The translations under genes and the position numbers were made by a program. The notes beneath the pieces were generated by a model. It was not told the DNA's origin and did no database searches. It was given only the letters and a program-made list of their open reading frames with translations. A stretch of DNA of 64,000 nucleotides from Bombiscardovia apis (GTDB lineage: Bacteria; Actinomycetota; Actinomycetes; Actinomycetales; Bifidobacteriaceae). Where the stretch lies: contig NZ_AP026800.1 in NCBI RefSeq assembly GCF_033095945.1, positions 620,001 through 684,000 of the forward strand. Reading direction: 5' to 3'. Positions 1 through 8,353 of this stretch are shown here, in pieces; within the stretch, counting starts at the first letter, position 1, and every line of letters begins with the position of its first letter.

Positions 1-153
1 GCGGGCGTTCCTCTTTTTTTAATAAGTTTTCGAGCGTGTTGCATGCCACTATTGCCACTATGGTTTTCTTAAACTATTGAAGCTCTACACAATAGTAGGG
101 TAGGGGATGATCAATACAGTGGGAAAATGGTGTTGCGTATCGGGATTCAATGT

Positions 154-226
154 GGGCGATGAGGGATTCGAACCCCCGACATCCACCGTGTAAAGGTGGC
201 GCTCTAACCAGCTGAGCTAATCGCCC
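154..226 (-). tRNA. tRNA-Val (UAC anticodon)
   Basis: The minus strand folds as a complete 73-nt cloverleaf without an encoded CCA. The acceptor arms GGGCGAT and ATCGCCC pair perfectly, the D arm is GCTC/GAGC, the anticodon stem is CCACC/GGTGG around the loop TTTACAC, and the T arm carries GGTTCGAATCC. The loop gives anticodon UAC, which decodes valine. No other tRNA was seen in the window. Confidence 0.97.
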
Positions 227-402
227 TCGTCTGTACAGTTTAGCAAAACGTGTGAAAAACACATGTTACGCAGTGCAGCACAAGCACAGAATACTATAGT
301 AGCTTGTCATCAGGATATTTGGCGCGCCGTCTGCGTGCTCACGTAAGCTAGGGGCAGAGAGAAGTTTCTGACCGCAAGACAAGGCAGGAGGTCGGTGTCC
401 CG

Positions 403-1860
403 ATGGCACATGAGCCTGAATCCAATCGGAACGACGCGATGATTGCGCGTGCGGGCAAGCGTAAGTGGGGTTACGATACTCGGCAGGTAGACGCCTTCCT
501 TGCTCGTGCCCACAAGCTGTATGAGAGCGAAGTTCCTAAGCTCACTCAGCAAGACATTGGCAATATCTCCTTCGACCTGCGCAAGAATGGTTATATCATT
601 CCGCAGGTTGACGCTGCCCTGTCTCGGCTCAGTAGGGCTGTTTCTGACCGCCGCACCTCTTGGCAAATCACCCAATATGGTCGCCAACAGTGGCTCACCA
701 ACGCTGTAGCTTTGCAACAGAAGTTAGCAGTACATGCAATGAGAGCTGATCGTGAGCGCTTTGCTCCTGGCCGCGACGGCGATCCTTCATACGACCGCAA
801 GCAAGTGGATCGTCTGGTTGACCAAGTGGTTGCTAAAAGTGCAAGCCAGCTAGGTCTCGAAAATACCGGTGCTTATAGCGATGATAATTTGGCTGACATT
901 ACTGCCGATCGTGTTTCCAATGTAATCTTCACCCAGCGTAAGGGTAAACACGGTTATGACGAGCGTCAGGTGGACTATTACCTGGTCCGTGCCATTGAGC
1001 TTTTGCAACAGTTGGAATCTTATGTACGGTTGGGTATTGGCGACAATCTGAGCGGTGCCAAGAGTGCTGCTAAGTCTAGCCAGGCTGCCCAATCGGCTCC
1101 AGCTTCTGACGACACAGTCTCAGCTTTTGGGACGCGTCAGGAAGAACTCGTTCCAAGCAAGTCCGTACCTTCTCGTGCTAAGACGCGGGCTGCTGAGCCG
1201 GTTGCGAGTATTGCTCCTGTGCCTGTGGAGCCTACCGTAGAAGATGCTTCCCATTTAGAACAACCAGTAGATGCTGAAGATGATGGTCAGTTTGATCAAT
1301 TACATCAGGCTGAGCAGGCCATTTTTGACGGTGCTGATGCTGCGCAGGTACCTCAATTGGACGCTCCTCTTGCTGAGGAAAAAGTGGCGAGTCCAGTGCC
1401 GGATCCTCAAACGGTGCCAGGCCGTAAGCAGCCTGCTACTCGTGCTGCGGATTCACTAAGAAAGGCTCCTGCTGCTCGCGTTCGGACCGCTGCTCCCGCT
1501 GCTCCGGTTGATCAGAACAGCTCCTCGCTCGCAGCATTGGCGAAGACTCCGGCCCAGCCACAAGCTGCGGATGATGTGCCAGCTGTTGGTCCTGCAAAAC
1601 GCCCCTCGCGCCACGCTGCTACCGCTGCTCCTCTAGAGGAAACGTCTCAGTTCAATCCGCTCACTGATTGGGATGATGACACTGGTTCCGGCCAGACTCC
1701 GTCTCATTCTTCTACTTCTGTTATAAGTGAGCCTGAACCTGAGCCTAGCCCAGAAGAGTCTCTCTTTTCGGTGAAGCTGCCTCAGGTCAATGTAGATATT
1801 CCAAGCCTAGGCTTCCCCTCCTTATCTGAAGAAGACATACTGGACGAGACCCGTAGGTAG
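403..1860 (+). CDS. DivIVA-motif (DivI1A-type) protein
   Basis: A 485-residue soluble protein. Its N-terminal 200 residues carry four spaced copies of the DivIVA signature: GYDTRQVDAFL at about 23-33, GYIIPQVDAAL at 63-73, SYDRKQVDRL at 130-139 and GYDERQVDYYL at 184-194. In DivIVA this motif forms the N-terminal membrane-curvature-sensing region. The remaining 270 residues are Ala/Pro/Glu-rich low complexity with no membrane segment, ending in a conserved-looking SLGFPSLSEEDIL. The ATG follows AGGAGG (387-392) at good spacing. It stands alone ahead of a hydrolase gene. A role in polar or septal positioning is inferred from the motifs only. It is distinct from the main DivIVA at 19.6 kb, which has one motif and a long coiled coil. 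Confidence 0.85.
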   Translation: MAHEPESNRNDAMIARAGKRKWGYDTRQVDAFLARAHKLYESEVPKLTQQDIGNISFDLRKNGYIIPQVDAALSRLSRAVSDRRTSWQITQYGRQQWLTNAVALQQKLAVHAMRADRERFAPGRDGDPSYDRKQVDRLVDQVVAKSASQLGLENTGAYSDDNLADITADRVSNVIFTQRKGKHGYDERQVDYYLVRAIELLQQLESYVRLGIGDNLSGAKSAAKSSQAAQSAPASDDTVSAFGTRQEELVPSKSVPSRAKTRAAEPVASIAPVPVEPTVEDASHLEQPVDAEDDGQFDQLHQAEQAIFDGADAAQVPQLDAPLAEEKVASPVPDPQTVPGRKQPATRAADSLRKAPAARVRTAAPAAPVDQNSSSLAALAKTPAQPQAADDVPAVGPAKRPSRHAATAAPLEETSQFNPLTDWDDDTGSGQTPSHSSTSVISEPEPEPSPEESLFSVKLPQVNVDIPSLGFPSLSEEDILDETRR

Positions 1861-1902
1861 GTAAGGCATGGCTGGCTTCGCTCTTCGGCACTGTCAGATA
1901 GA

Positions 1903-3648
1903 ATGACCACCGTGTCACAGCAAGCCAGTCAAATCAGCCAAGAGCCAAGCAATAAAGATCGCCCAAACGAGCCCTGGACTAGGGCTAGGCGGTTAATGGC
2001 GAGTCTTCCTATTTTTGTTATTTTGATGGGCCTTTTGGTGTCCGTCTCCTACTTCACTGCTGTGCCTTGGAAATATGAGCCTGTAGATCAGAATTTTGCA
2101 ACACTGAGTTCAGATACGGCTGTGACTTTTGATAATCCTTCCCAGGTGCCCTTGGACCGTGTAGGCAAATATCAAGTATCCAAGCGGTATACGTGGATTA
2201 ATGCTGTTCGCCCGTCAACCGGCGAGGTTCAGCAGATTCATACCTTAATCAGAGAGCCTGTTGGAGCTCCCGGCAAGCGGGCAGCAGTAGTGTTTATGCA
2301 CGGCGCTGGTTATGGTACTTGTGATAATTCTTTCGGCGACGTAGCAACGGCTATGGCTTCTGCAGGGTTCGTGACAGCGGTCATTGACAAGCCGGTATGG
2401 TCCACTTCCGACATCAACCGCGACTATCCAGCTTCGGCCAAAATCTACGATCAAGTCATCAACTATTTACGGACTCAACCGAGTGTTGATTCAGCACAAG
2501 TAGGTATTTATGCGACCAGTGAGTCGACTTGGATTTCGGCTTACTTGCTGCAAGATGACCCGAAGATAGCCTTCCAAATTCTACTCAGTCCCATGGTGTT
2601 TTCACCCCGCCACGCGATGGGCTTCTTCGTAGCGCAAGACTTCGCTATTGCCGGTGCAAACCAAGGCTACCAGTCAGTGGTGCGCAGACTCTTTTCTGCA
2701 GACGGCACGCTTTTTGGTTTGCAGAATTTCGACATCGACACGCAGTTTAGTCAGGCTTACTCAGTTCCCACCTTAGTGGCGTATGGCACCAAAGATGTGA
2801 TGACGGCCCAAGTGGAGGGCGTGCAGAAGATATTGGCCCTAGCGCACGAAAGTGACAATTGGAACGTCTCTGTGCGCTCTTACGCCGTCTCTAACCACGT
2901 GCTGCGTTTAGGGGATGAAGCTAATGCCGGCACTCCTCTAGCAGATCACTATCAAGAAGATATGGTTGATTGGGCCCAGGGGCAGGTCCACGGCCTTACA
3001 CAGACTTCACAGCCGGTGGCCGGTTCCACAATCCACCAGTCCATTGCAGTTCCGCTCGACCTCTTTGGTCGGCGCAAACTCACGGTATATATGGTGATTG
3101 TGCATGCCAGCGCAGTTTTATTCTTGTTCCTATCAGCAGTGATGGCGCTCTTGGCGCTCGTGATGAAAATTTGGCGCTGGATGAGGCGAGATAAACGCCG
3201 GGTATTCGGCTTCTCCCACGGTTTTGGGAACAGTTTAGCTGGTATTGCTGGCACAACGATTGCAGCGCTCTTACTCTTTGCCTCCGGCTTAGGCCAGGTG
3301 ATTATGGCCCTAGTCAAACTCGGCTGGGGAGGGGTGCCAGACCCGGCTGGAGTCAGCGATTGGTCTTGGCCAGTCATTCAACTGGTAACGGCTGTTGTGG
3401 TTTGGGCTTGGTCGCGAGTATTGGTGAGTATGTACGAGGTAGCAACGCTGAAAGGTGTGCGCCATATCCCTACTCAGCTTAGAGGGAAGGGCTTCAGTAA
3501 GGGAGCTATTGCCCGCCAGCTAAAGGCCAACGATCCGCAGCCGGTTTTAGCTTCGAGCAAGTTCGGTTTGGTTTTCTTCTGGATCTCCGCCCTTGCCATG
3601 TTCTGCCTTCTGCTTGTGTTTGCCTTCTGGGGGCTCTTTATCTATTAG
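1903..3648 (+). CDS. Membrane-anchored alpha/beta hydrolase
   Basis: A 581-residue protein with a membrane segment at about residues 35-55, an extracellular alpha/beta-hydrolase domain (about 95-360), and four or more membrane segments in the C-terminal 200 residues. The fold is recognised from AAVVFMHGAGYG (oxyanion strand), the elbow VGIYATSES, LVAYGTKD (acid) and SNHVL (histidine). The elbow reads A-T-S-E-S rather than G-x-S-x-G, so the nucleophile serine is likely but atypical. The family includes dienelactone hydrolases and peptidase-like esterases; the substrate is unknown. The ATG lacks a strong Shine-Dalgarno and an in-frame GTG lies 9 bases downstream. It is followed by a 125-base gap before recO. 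Confidence 0.8.
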   Translation: MTTVSQQASQISQEPSNKDRPNEPWTRARRLMASLPIFVILMGLLVSVSYFTAVPWKYEPVDQNFATLSSDTAVTFDNPSQVPLDRVGKYQVSKRYTWINAVRPSTGEVQQIHTLIREPVGAPGKRAAVVFMHGAGYGTCDNSFGDVATAMASAGFVTAVIDKPVWSTSDINRDYPASAKIYDQVINYLRTQPSVDSAQVGIYATSESTWISAYLLQDDPKIAFQILLSPMVFSPRHAMGFFVAQDFAIAGANQGYQSVVRRLFSADGTLFGLQNFDIDTQFSQAYSVPTLVAYGTKDVMTAQVEGVQKILALAHESDNWNVSVRSYAVSNHVLRLGDEANAGTPLADHYQEDMVDWAQGQVHGLTQTSQPVAGSTIHQSIAVPLDLFGRRKLTVYMVIVHASAVLFLFLSAVMALLALVMKIWRWMRRDKRRVFGFSHGFGNSLAGIAGTTIAALLLFASGLGQVIMALVKLGWGGVPDPAGVSDWSWPVIQLVTAVVVWAWSRVLVSMYEVATLKGVRHIPTQLRGKGFSKGAIARQLKANDPQPVLASSKFGLVFFWISALAMFCLLLVFAFWGLFIY

Positions 3649-3758
3649 CGGCTAGCTCATGTGCACCTGTTCGCTGAGAGCAGCTGGACGCTAGCGTTGT
3701 CGCTATAGGTCAGCAGGATACAAGTAAGAGTTTGATACGTATTCTTTCAGATGTGCGA

Positions 3759-3767
3759 GGGGGGGGG
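3759..3767 (+). repeat. G9 tract in the recO ribosome-binding site
   Basis: Nine consecutive G residues, preceded by GA, lie six bases upstream of the recO GTG start and occupy the Shine-Dalgarno position. Tracts of this length are slippage-prone; a change in length would alter the strength or spacing of the ribosome-binding site and leave the reading frame untouched. Confidence 0.9.
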
Positions 3768-3773
3768 TGAGCG

Positions 3774-4511
3774 GTGGTTACTTATCGAGATGAAGGCGTT
3801 GTTCTACGCACTACGAAGTTGGGTGAAGCTGACCGTATCATCACTATCCTGACTAAGAGCAATGGCAAGGTCCGGGCTGTGGCCAAGGGTGTGCGCCGCA
3901 CCAAATCACGCTTTGGCTCGCGTTTGGAGCCTTTCATGCGGGCTGACCTCTTGCTGGCTCAGGGTCGCAATCTTGATGTGGTGTCGCAAGCTGCCTCTAT
4001 CGCCACGTATGCGGATCCTATTTGCGCCGATTACGACCTCTATACCAACGGTGGGGTCATGTTGGAAACGGCAGACAAACTCGTCTCTGCGGAGCATGAG
4101 CCTGCGCGTGGTCAGTATTTGCTGCTGATTTCAGCCCTTAAAGCCCTGTCTACGGGCTCGCGAGACCCAAGGATGATATCCGCTTCATACTTAATGCGTG
4201 CCATAGCTCTGGCGGGCTGGCAGCCCCGTTTTGATTCCTGCATTGTGTGCGCTCGACCTGCCGCTCAATGCGAGCTGAGCTACTTCTCTGTCTCTGGTGG
4301 CGGTTGTATCTGCCACGCCGACCATACGCCTGAATCTGTGCGCGTGTCGGGCCCGGCTGTAAACCAGCTGGAGGCGCTTACTTCCGGGGATTGGCAGCGT
4401 TTAGCAGCTGCCCCCTTAGACCCGATTACTGACCGGCTTGTTGAGAAATGGGGCGAATACTATCTAGAACGTCCCATTCGGGCACTGCGGCTACTAGATT
4501 CGTCTCTATGA
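3774..4511 (+). CDS. recO: DNA repair protein RecO
   Basis: A 245-residue RecO, the usual family length. RecO anneals single strands and helps RecR load RecA onto SSB-coated gaps. The N-terminal OB fold is visible in YRDEGVVLRTTKLGEADRIITILT, followed by KVRAVAKGVRRTKSRFG, the basic stretch typical of the family. The helical C-terminal domain holds the cysteine cluster CIVCARPAAQC and CICH, suggesting a zinc site. The start is GTG, six bases after a G9 tract acting as Shine-Dalgarno. The stop overlaps the ATG of uppS in an ATGA, so the two are translationally coupled, the usual recO-uppS arrangement in Actinobacteria. Confidence 0.97.
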   Translation: MVTYRDEGVVLRTTKLGEADRIITILTKSNGKVRAVAKGVRRTKSRFGSRLEPFMRADLLLAQGRNLDVVSQAASIATYADPICADYDLYTNGGVMLETADKLVSAEHEPARGQYLLLISALKALSTGSRDPRMISASYLMRAIALAGWQPRFDSCIVCARPAAQCELSYFSVSGGGCICHADHTPESVRVSGPAVNQLEALTSGDWQRLAAAPLDPITDRLVEKWGEYYLERPIRALRLLDSSL

Positions 4512-5302
4512 GCTTTGAAGGTGTAGATTACCAGTCATTGAGCGTGCCAGACGCACCCTTTGCTGACCCCTCGAGGGTCCCAGCTTTCCCCGCAGAGGCC
4601 GTACCTCGGCATGTGGGCGTAATTATGGACGGCAACGGGCGTTGGGCCAAGCAGCGCGGTCTCGTGCGTACCGAAGGCCATAAAGCGGCTGAGCCAGTGG
4701 TGTTTGATACCATTGCAGGTGCCATCGAAGCCGGCGTTAGATATTTGAGCTTGTATACTTTCTCGACGGAGAATTGGAAGCGTAGCCCCAGTGAAGTACG
4801 TTTCCTCATGGGCTTTTCTCGAGACATCATCCACCGCCGTGTGGCGCAGATGGATGAGTGGGGAGTGCGGGTGCGTTGGTCGGGCCGCCGCCCGCGCCTG
4901 TGGAAGTCGGTAATAGACGAGCTTGAAGTGGCTATGGAGCGTACTAAGCACAACACCACTATCGACGTGGTCTTCTGCATTAACTACGGTGGCCGGGCCG
5001 AGCTGGCTGATGCTGCGACGGCTATAGCACAAGAGGTGGCAGCAGGGAAAATCAAGGGCTCCAAAGTAACTGAAAAAATGATTGCCGAGCACTTATACAA
5101 TCCAGACATTCCAGACTGCGATTTGGTGATTCGCACCTCTGGCGAGCAACGCACTTCCAACTTCCTGCCTTGGGAAGCTGCCTACGCTGAGTTGTCTTTT
5201 GTGCCCGAGCTTTTCCCCGAGTGTGGCCGAGATGTGCTCTGGCGCTCTATCGACGAATATGTGCGTCGAGACCGCCGTTTTGGGGGTGTTAAGACTGTCT
5301 GA
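4508..5302 (+). CDS. uppS: Isoprenyl transferase (undecaprenyl diphosphate synthase)
   Basis: A 264-residue cis-prenyltransferase that condenses isopentenyl diphosphate units to make the polyprenyl carrier used by MraY and MurG in cell-wall synthesis. The signature HVGVIMDGNGRWAKQRGL contains the catalytic Asp, then GH, YTFSTENWKRS, and the C-terminal DLVIRTSGEQRTSNFLPW with the diphosphate-binding Arg residues. I chose the ATG overlapping the recO stop (ATGA). A longer frame starting at 4448 would lie wholly inside recO and adds no conserved sequence. It is co-transcribed with recO. Confidence 0.97.
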   Translation: MSFEGVDYQSLSVPDAPFADPSRVPAFPAEAVPRHVGVIMDGNGRWAKQRGLVRTEGHKAAEPVVFDTIAGAIEAGVRYLSLYTFSTENWKRSPSEVRFLMGFSRDIIHRRVAQMDEWGVRVRWSGRRPRLWKSVIDELEVAMERTKHNTTIDVVFCINYGGRAELADAATAIAQEVAAGKIKGSKVTEKMIAEHLYNPDIPDCDLVIRTSGEQRTSNFLPWEAAYAELSFVPELFPECGRDVLWRSIDEYVRRDRRFGGVKTV

Positions 5303-5383
5303 AGGCAGCTTAAAACCCTTGGTATTGTGCGGTAAATGATTGATGGTAACCCGTTCGTGACATTCGACCCCGTATATTAATGG

Positions 5384-5404
5384 GAACTGGCAAGGGGCCA
5401 GTTC
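5384..5404 (+). promoter_or_regulatory. Perfect 8-bp stem-loop ahead of the MFS gene
   Basis: GAACTGGC, a five-base loop and GCCAGTTC form a perfect inverted repeat that ends eight bases before the Shine-Dalgarno GGAGG of the downstream transporter. There is no T run of terminator type (TCTATT follows). It could be a regulator operator, an mRNA leader hairpin or a weak recO-uppS terminator; the sequence does not decide. Confidence 0.5.
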
Positions 5405-5426
5405 TCTATTGGGGAGGCAGGTGCTC

Positions 5427-6659
5427 ATGGAACGACAACACCATGCTCAGTCAGCTAGTGGGACGCTCATTGTCTCACTTATGGCCGGATATTCAATTGT
5501 CTACATGGACAAGAATATGATTTCGACTGCAATTATTCCGATTGCAGATCAGTACGGGCTCGATCCGGGTCAGACTGGCACTATCATGTCAGCTTTCTTC
5601 CTCGGTTATACCTTGACCCTGATTTTCAGCGGATGGTTGGCTGACCGTTTTGGCTCTAAGCCTGTACTGATGGGTTCTATGATGCTTATAGGCATCTTTA
5701 GTTTCCTGTTCGGTTTTGCTAATGGTCTGCCCTTCTTTATCTTGATCCGCTTCCTAGCGGGTATGGGCCACGGTGGTTATCCGCCCTCTTGCTCGAAGGC
5801 TATTGCCGAAAACTTCCCGCAGGAGCGCCGTACTTTCGTGCAGGCTTTGATTTTGTCGACCTCTGGTATTGGCGGCATTTTGGCCTTCACTCTGGGTGCC
5901 AACTTGATTTCTAGCAATTGGCATGTGGCATACTCGGTTCTGGGTGCCTGCTATTTGGTAGCCTGTGTGCTCATTTTGATTTTTGTTCCCGGCACTCCGC
6001 GCAAGGCAGTGGCTGGCAAGGTGGAACATATAGAAGCTGATGCTGCAGCAGCTGCATCGCAAGAGCCCAAAGTAGGGGTTTGGGAGCTCTTAAAGAATCG
6101 CAATGTGCTAGCACTTTTCTTGGCCCTTCTTTTTCTGAACATCCTTCTCTACGGCACTATGTCTTGGATGCCTAGCTATGTGACCAAGACCTTTAACTTG
6201 TCTATTAGCCAAGCAGGCATACTTCTGGCTGTCAACGCCGTCTTTTCAACAGTTGCTACCATTTTCTCCGGGCAGTTGCTTTCCAAGCTCTTCTTGGGCC
6301 GCGAAAAGCAGGCAATCGTTGGCTCGACGGTGATTACGTCAGTCCTCGTTATCGTCTTCCTTTTCCTGCAGAATGTGTGGCTGAGCCTAGCATGCATGAT
6401 TCTTATCAGCTGCTTCGCTGTCTTGGCTTTCACCGGCATGTTCACTTGGCCTCACAAAATCATGGATTCCCATTTGATCGGCTCCGCTATTGGCATTACC
6501 AGCACGGGAGGCACCATCGGTGGTTTCCTGGCTCCAGTAATCAGTGGCTACTTAGTCAAGGCCGCCGGTGGTTCCTTCTTCTGGGCCTTCAGCTTCCTAG
6601 CACTCATGAGTCTTTTGAGTGGTCTGGTAGTTCTCACTGTTAAGGTTAAACAAGAGTAG
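5427..6659 (+). CDS. Major facilitator superfamily transporter
   Basis: A 410-residue, twelve-helix MFS permease. The loop 2-3 signature reads GWLADRFGSKPVL. TM1 reads SLMAGYSIVYMDKNMISTAI, resembling the anion:cation symporter / hexuronate-glucarate type, and the long central loop sits around residues 195-215. I used the ATG at 5427 because GGGGAGG lies nine bases upstream; an in-frame TTG at 5409 would lie in front of that site. It is monocistronic, with a stem-loop before it and a strong bidirectional terminator after it. The substrate cannot be read from the sequence. The next locus is convergent and encodes fructoside use, so the MFS gene is not obviously part of it. Confidence 0.88.
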   Translation: MERQHHAQSASGTLIVSLMAGYSIVYMDKNMISTAIIPIADQYGLDPGQTGTIMSAFFLGYTLTLIFSGWLADRFGSKPVLMGSMMLIGIFSFLFGFANGLPFFILIRFLAGMGHGGYPPSCSKAIAENFPQERRTFVQALILSTSGIGGILAFTLGANLISSNWHVAYSVLGACYLVACVLILIFVPGTPRKAVAGKVEHIEADAAAAASQEPKVGVWELLKNRNVLALFLALLFLNILLYGTMSWMPSYVTKTFNLSISQAGILLAVNAVFSTVATIFSGQLLSKLFLGREKQAIVGSTVITSVLVIVFLFLQNVWLSLACMILISCFAVLAFTGMFTWPHKIMDSHLIGSAIGITSTGGTIGGFLAPVISGYLVKAAGGSFFWAFSFLALMSLLSGLVVLTVKVKQE

Positions 6660-6670
6660 TTGAGTCACAA

Positions 6671-6713
6671 AAGAGGCCCGGCTTCCTGCCTTGTGCAGGG
6701 GACCGGGCCTCTT
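6671..6713. terminator. Bidirectional terminator between MFS and cscA
   Basis: AAGAGGCCCGG and CCGGGCCTCTT form an 11-bp perfect stem. Inside the loop is a second small stem, CCTGC/GCAGG. The element sits between two convergent genes. A-rich and T-rich flanks on either side are consistent with factor-independent termination in both directions. Confidence 0.88.
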
Positions 6714-6729
6714 CTATATGCTGTTTCTA

Positions 6730-8253
6730 TCAGCGGTCTGGGGTCTCCCAGATGGTGCGCAGCTTGGCAATGGAAAGGCTGGAAACAATTGCCTTACCTT
6801 CGCCTGATTCGGCTACCAAGCGAATAGCGCGGGGGCCTTCAGCGGGGAAGGAGTAAGACGAGATTACTTCCAAGGCGTCGTTCACGTAGACTTCAACGGA
6901 ACCGCGATCTACGATAATGCGTAGCTTGAGCTTGCCTTCGCTCTTGTCTAGCGGGGCAGTTCGGTAGCCGCGGTCGCCGTAAGTGTTGGCATGGCGGTCC
7001 AGAACTACACGCTCCAGCTGGTCGTCATAGCACACCAGAGTGTGATCGCCGTTGGAAGTGCGGTGAATCTCCAGTCCAATGCGCTCGGCCTGTGAGTGAG
7101 CTAGGTCGATTTCCATCTCAATATCTGCAGTTTGCGCGTCTGCAACCAAATCGCGGCTCTCGTTGACACCGAGCTCAATAGCGCCAAAGTCCTGCTTGTC
7201 TTCGTCGAGCTGGTCGAACTCACGGATGGGAAGCGTGCGCAGGTGGTCTCCCGCCAGCGTCACTTCGCGAGGTACAGTGAATTGGCCGCACCAGCCGTCC
7301 TCGTCCATAGGAATAGGCTGCGTGAAGGGGCTCATCCAGCCAAACATAAGGCGGCGACCGTCGGCTGCCTCGCAGGTCTGGGGGGCGTAGAAGTTGTGGC
7401 CGTCGTCCCACAGGTGGAATTCGGTCTCCTGCTTGAAGGGCTGGCCCGGCTCCCAGCTGCCGATTACATAGCCGGCATTGTTGTGGTTGCGTGCTTCAAA
7501 GCCCTCGGGGCTCAAACCCATAGCCGAGTAGCAGATAACCCACTCGTCTCCCAGAGGGAACATATCGGGGCATTCAAGCATGAAGACCTTGGGATCTGGG
7601 TGCTTGTATACCGGCCCCACGAAGGTCCAGTTGACCATGTCGGGGGAGGTGTACATCCAGATTTCGCCGCGGTGCTCGGGCGTGCATACGCCAAAGACCA
7701 TGGTCCAAGTATCGCCTTGCTTCCACACCTTGGGGTCGCGGAAGTGGGGGATACGGTCATCGGGGCAGGGGACTACTACGCCCTTCTTCTCAAAGTGGAT
7801 GCCATCTTCGGAGACGGCCATGCACTGCTCTTGCAGGTTGCCTTCGTCTTCGTTGACACCGTTGCGCCAGCGGTGGCCGGTGTAGTAAATGACCATCTTG
7901 CCGTCGTCTGAGATGACTGCTGAGCCTGAGAAGACGCCGTCTTTTTCGGCCTCAAAGCTGGGTGCCATGGCTACGGGCTCGCGCCTCCAAGTAGCCAAGT
8001 CTTCGCTAGAGACGTGACCCCAGTGCATGGGGCCCCACTGGGTGCCGAAGGGGTGGAGCTGGAAGTAGGCGTGATAGCGGCCCTTAAAGTAGCACAGACC
8101 GTTGGGATCGTTAATCCAGCCGGCTTTGGAAGCGATGTGCTCCAGCGGGTACCAGCGGTCTTTGCGCTGTGCAAAGAGCTGGTCGACTCCGGCTTCGGCC
8201 TTGGCAAGCTGTTCGCTCTGGTCATACGTTGGCATGTTTTCTACGTTCATCAT
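6730..8253 (-). CDS. cscA: GH32 beta-fructofuranosidase (sucrose/fructo-oligosaccharide hydrolase)
   Basis: A 507-residue intracellular glycoside hydrolase family 32 enzyme that releases fructose from sucrose or short fructans. The three acidic motifs are complete: WINDPNG at 46-52 with nucleophile Asp49, RDP at 172-174, and EC at 227-228 with acid/base Glu227. The C-terminal third is the beta-sandwich with DRGSVEVYVND. There is no signal peptide, so the substrate must be imported, fitting the CscB-type permease encoded just upstream. An AGGA-type Shine-Dalgarno precedes two adjacent ATG codons; I used the first. The gene is downstream of cscB, separated by a 100-base gap with a stem-loop. 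Confidence 0.95.
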   Translation of the reverse strand: MMNVENMPTYDQSEQLAKAEAGVDQLFAQRKDRWYPLEHIASKAGWINDPNGLCYFKGRYHAYFQLHPFGTQWGPMHWGHVSSEDLATWRREPVAMAPSFEAEKDGVFSGSAVISDDGKMVIYYTGHRWRNGVNEDEGNLQEQCMAVSEDGIHFEKKGVVVPCPDDRIPHFRDPKVWKQGDTWTMVFGVCTPEHRGEIWMYTSPDMVNWTFVGPVYKHPDPKVFMLECPDMFPLGDEWVICYSAMGLSPEGFEARNHNNAGYVIGSWEPGQPFKQETEFHLWDDGHNFYAPQTCEAADGRRLMFGWMSPFTQPIPMDEDGWCGQFTVPREVTLAGDHLRTLPIREFDQLDEDKQDFGAIELGVNESRDLVADAQTADIEMEIDLAHSQAERIGLEIHRTSNGDHTLVCYDDQLERVVLDRHANTYGDRGYRTAPLDKSEGKLKLRIIVDRGSVEVYVNDALEVISSYSFPAEGPRAIRLVAESGEGKAIVSSLSIAKLRTIWETPDR

Positions 8254-8298
8254 TGAGCATCCTTTGTATTCGCGGTGATCTTGAATCTTTACTGCGGG

Positions 8299-8341
8299 GA
8301 CCGGCTCTGCTCACTATTCGTATCTAGCGAGCAGAGCGGTC
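8299..8341 (-). promoter_or_regulatory. Intercistronic stem-loop between cscB and cscA
   Basis: The arms at 8299-8312 and 8329-8341 pair over about 13 positions with one bulge (GACCGgCTCTGCTC with GAGCAGAGCGGTC). There is no T run after it on the transcribed strand, so a processing or mRNA-stability element that sets the ratio of permease to hydrolase is as likely as a partial terminator. Confidence 0.55.
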
Positions 8342-8353
8342 ATTTATCACTGC

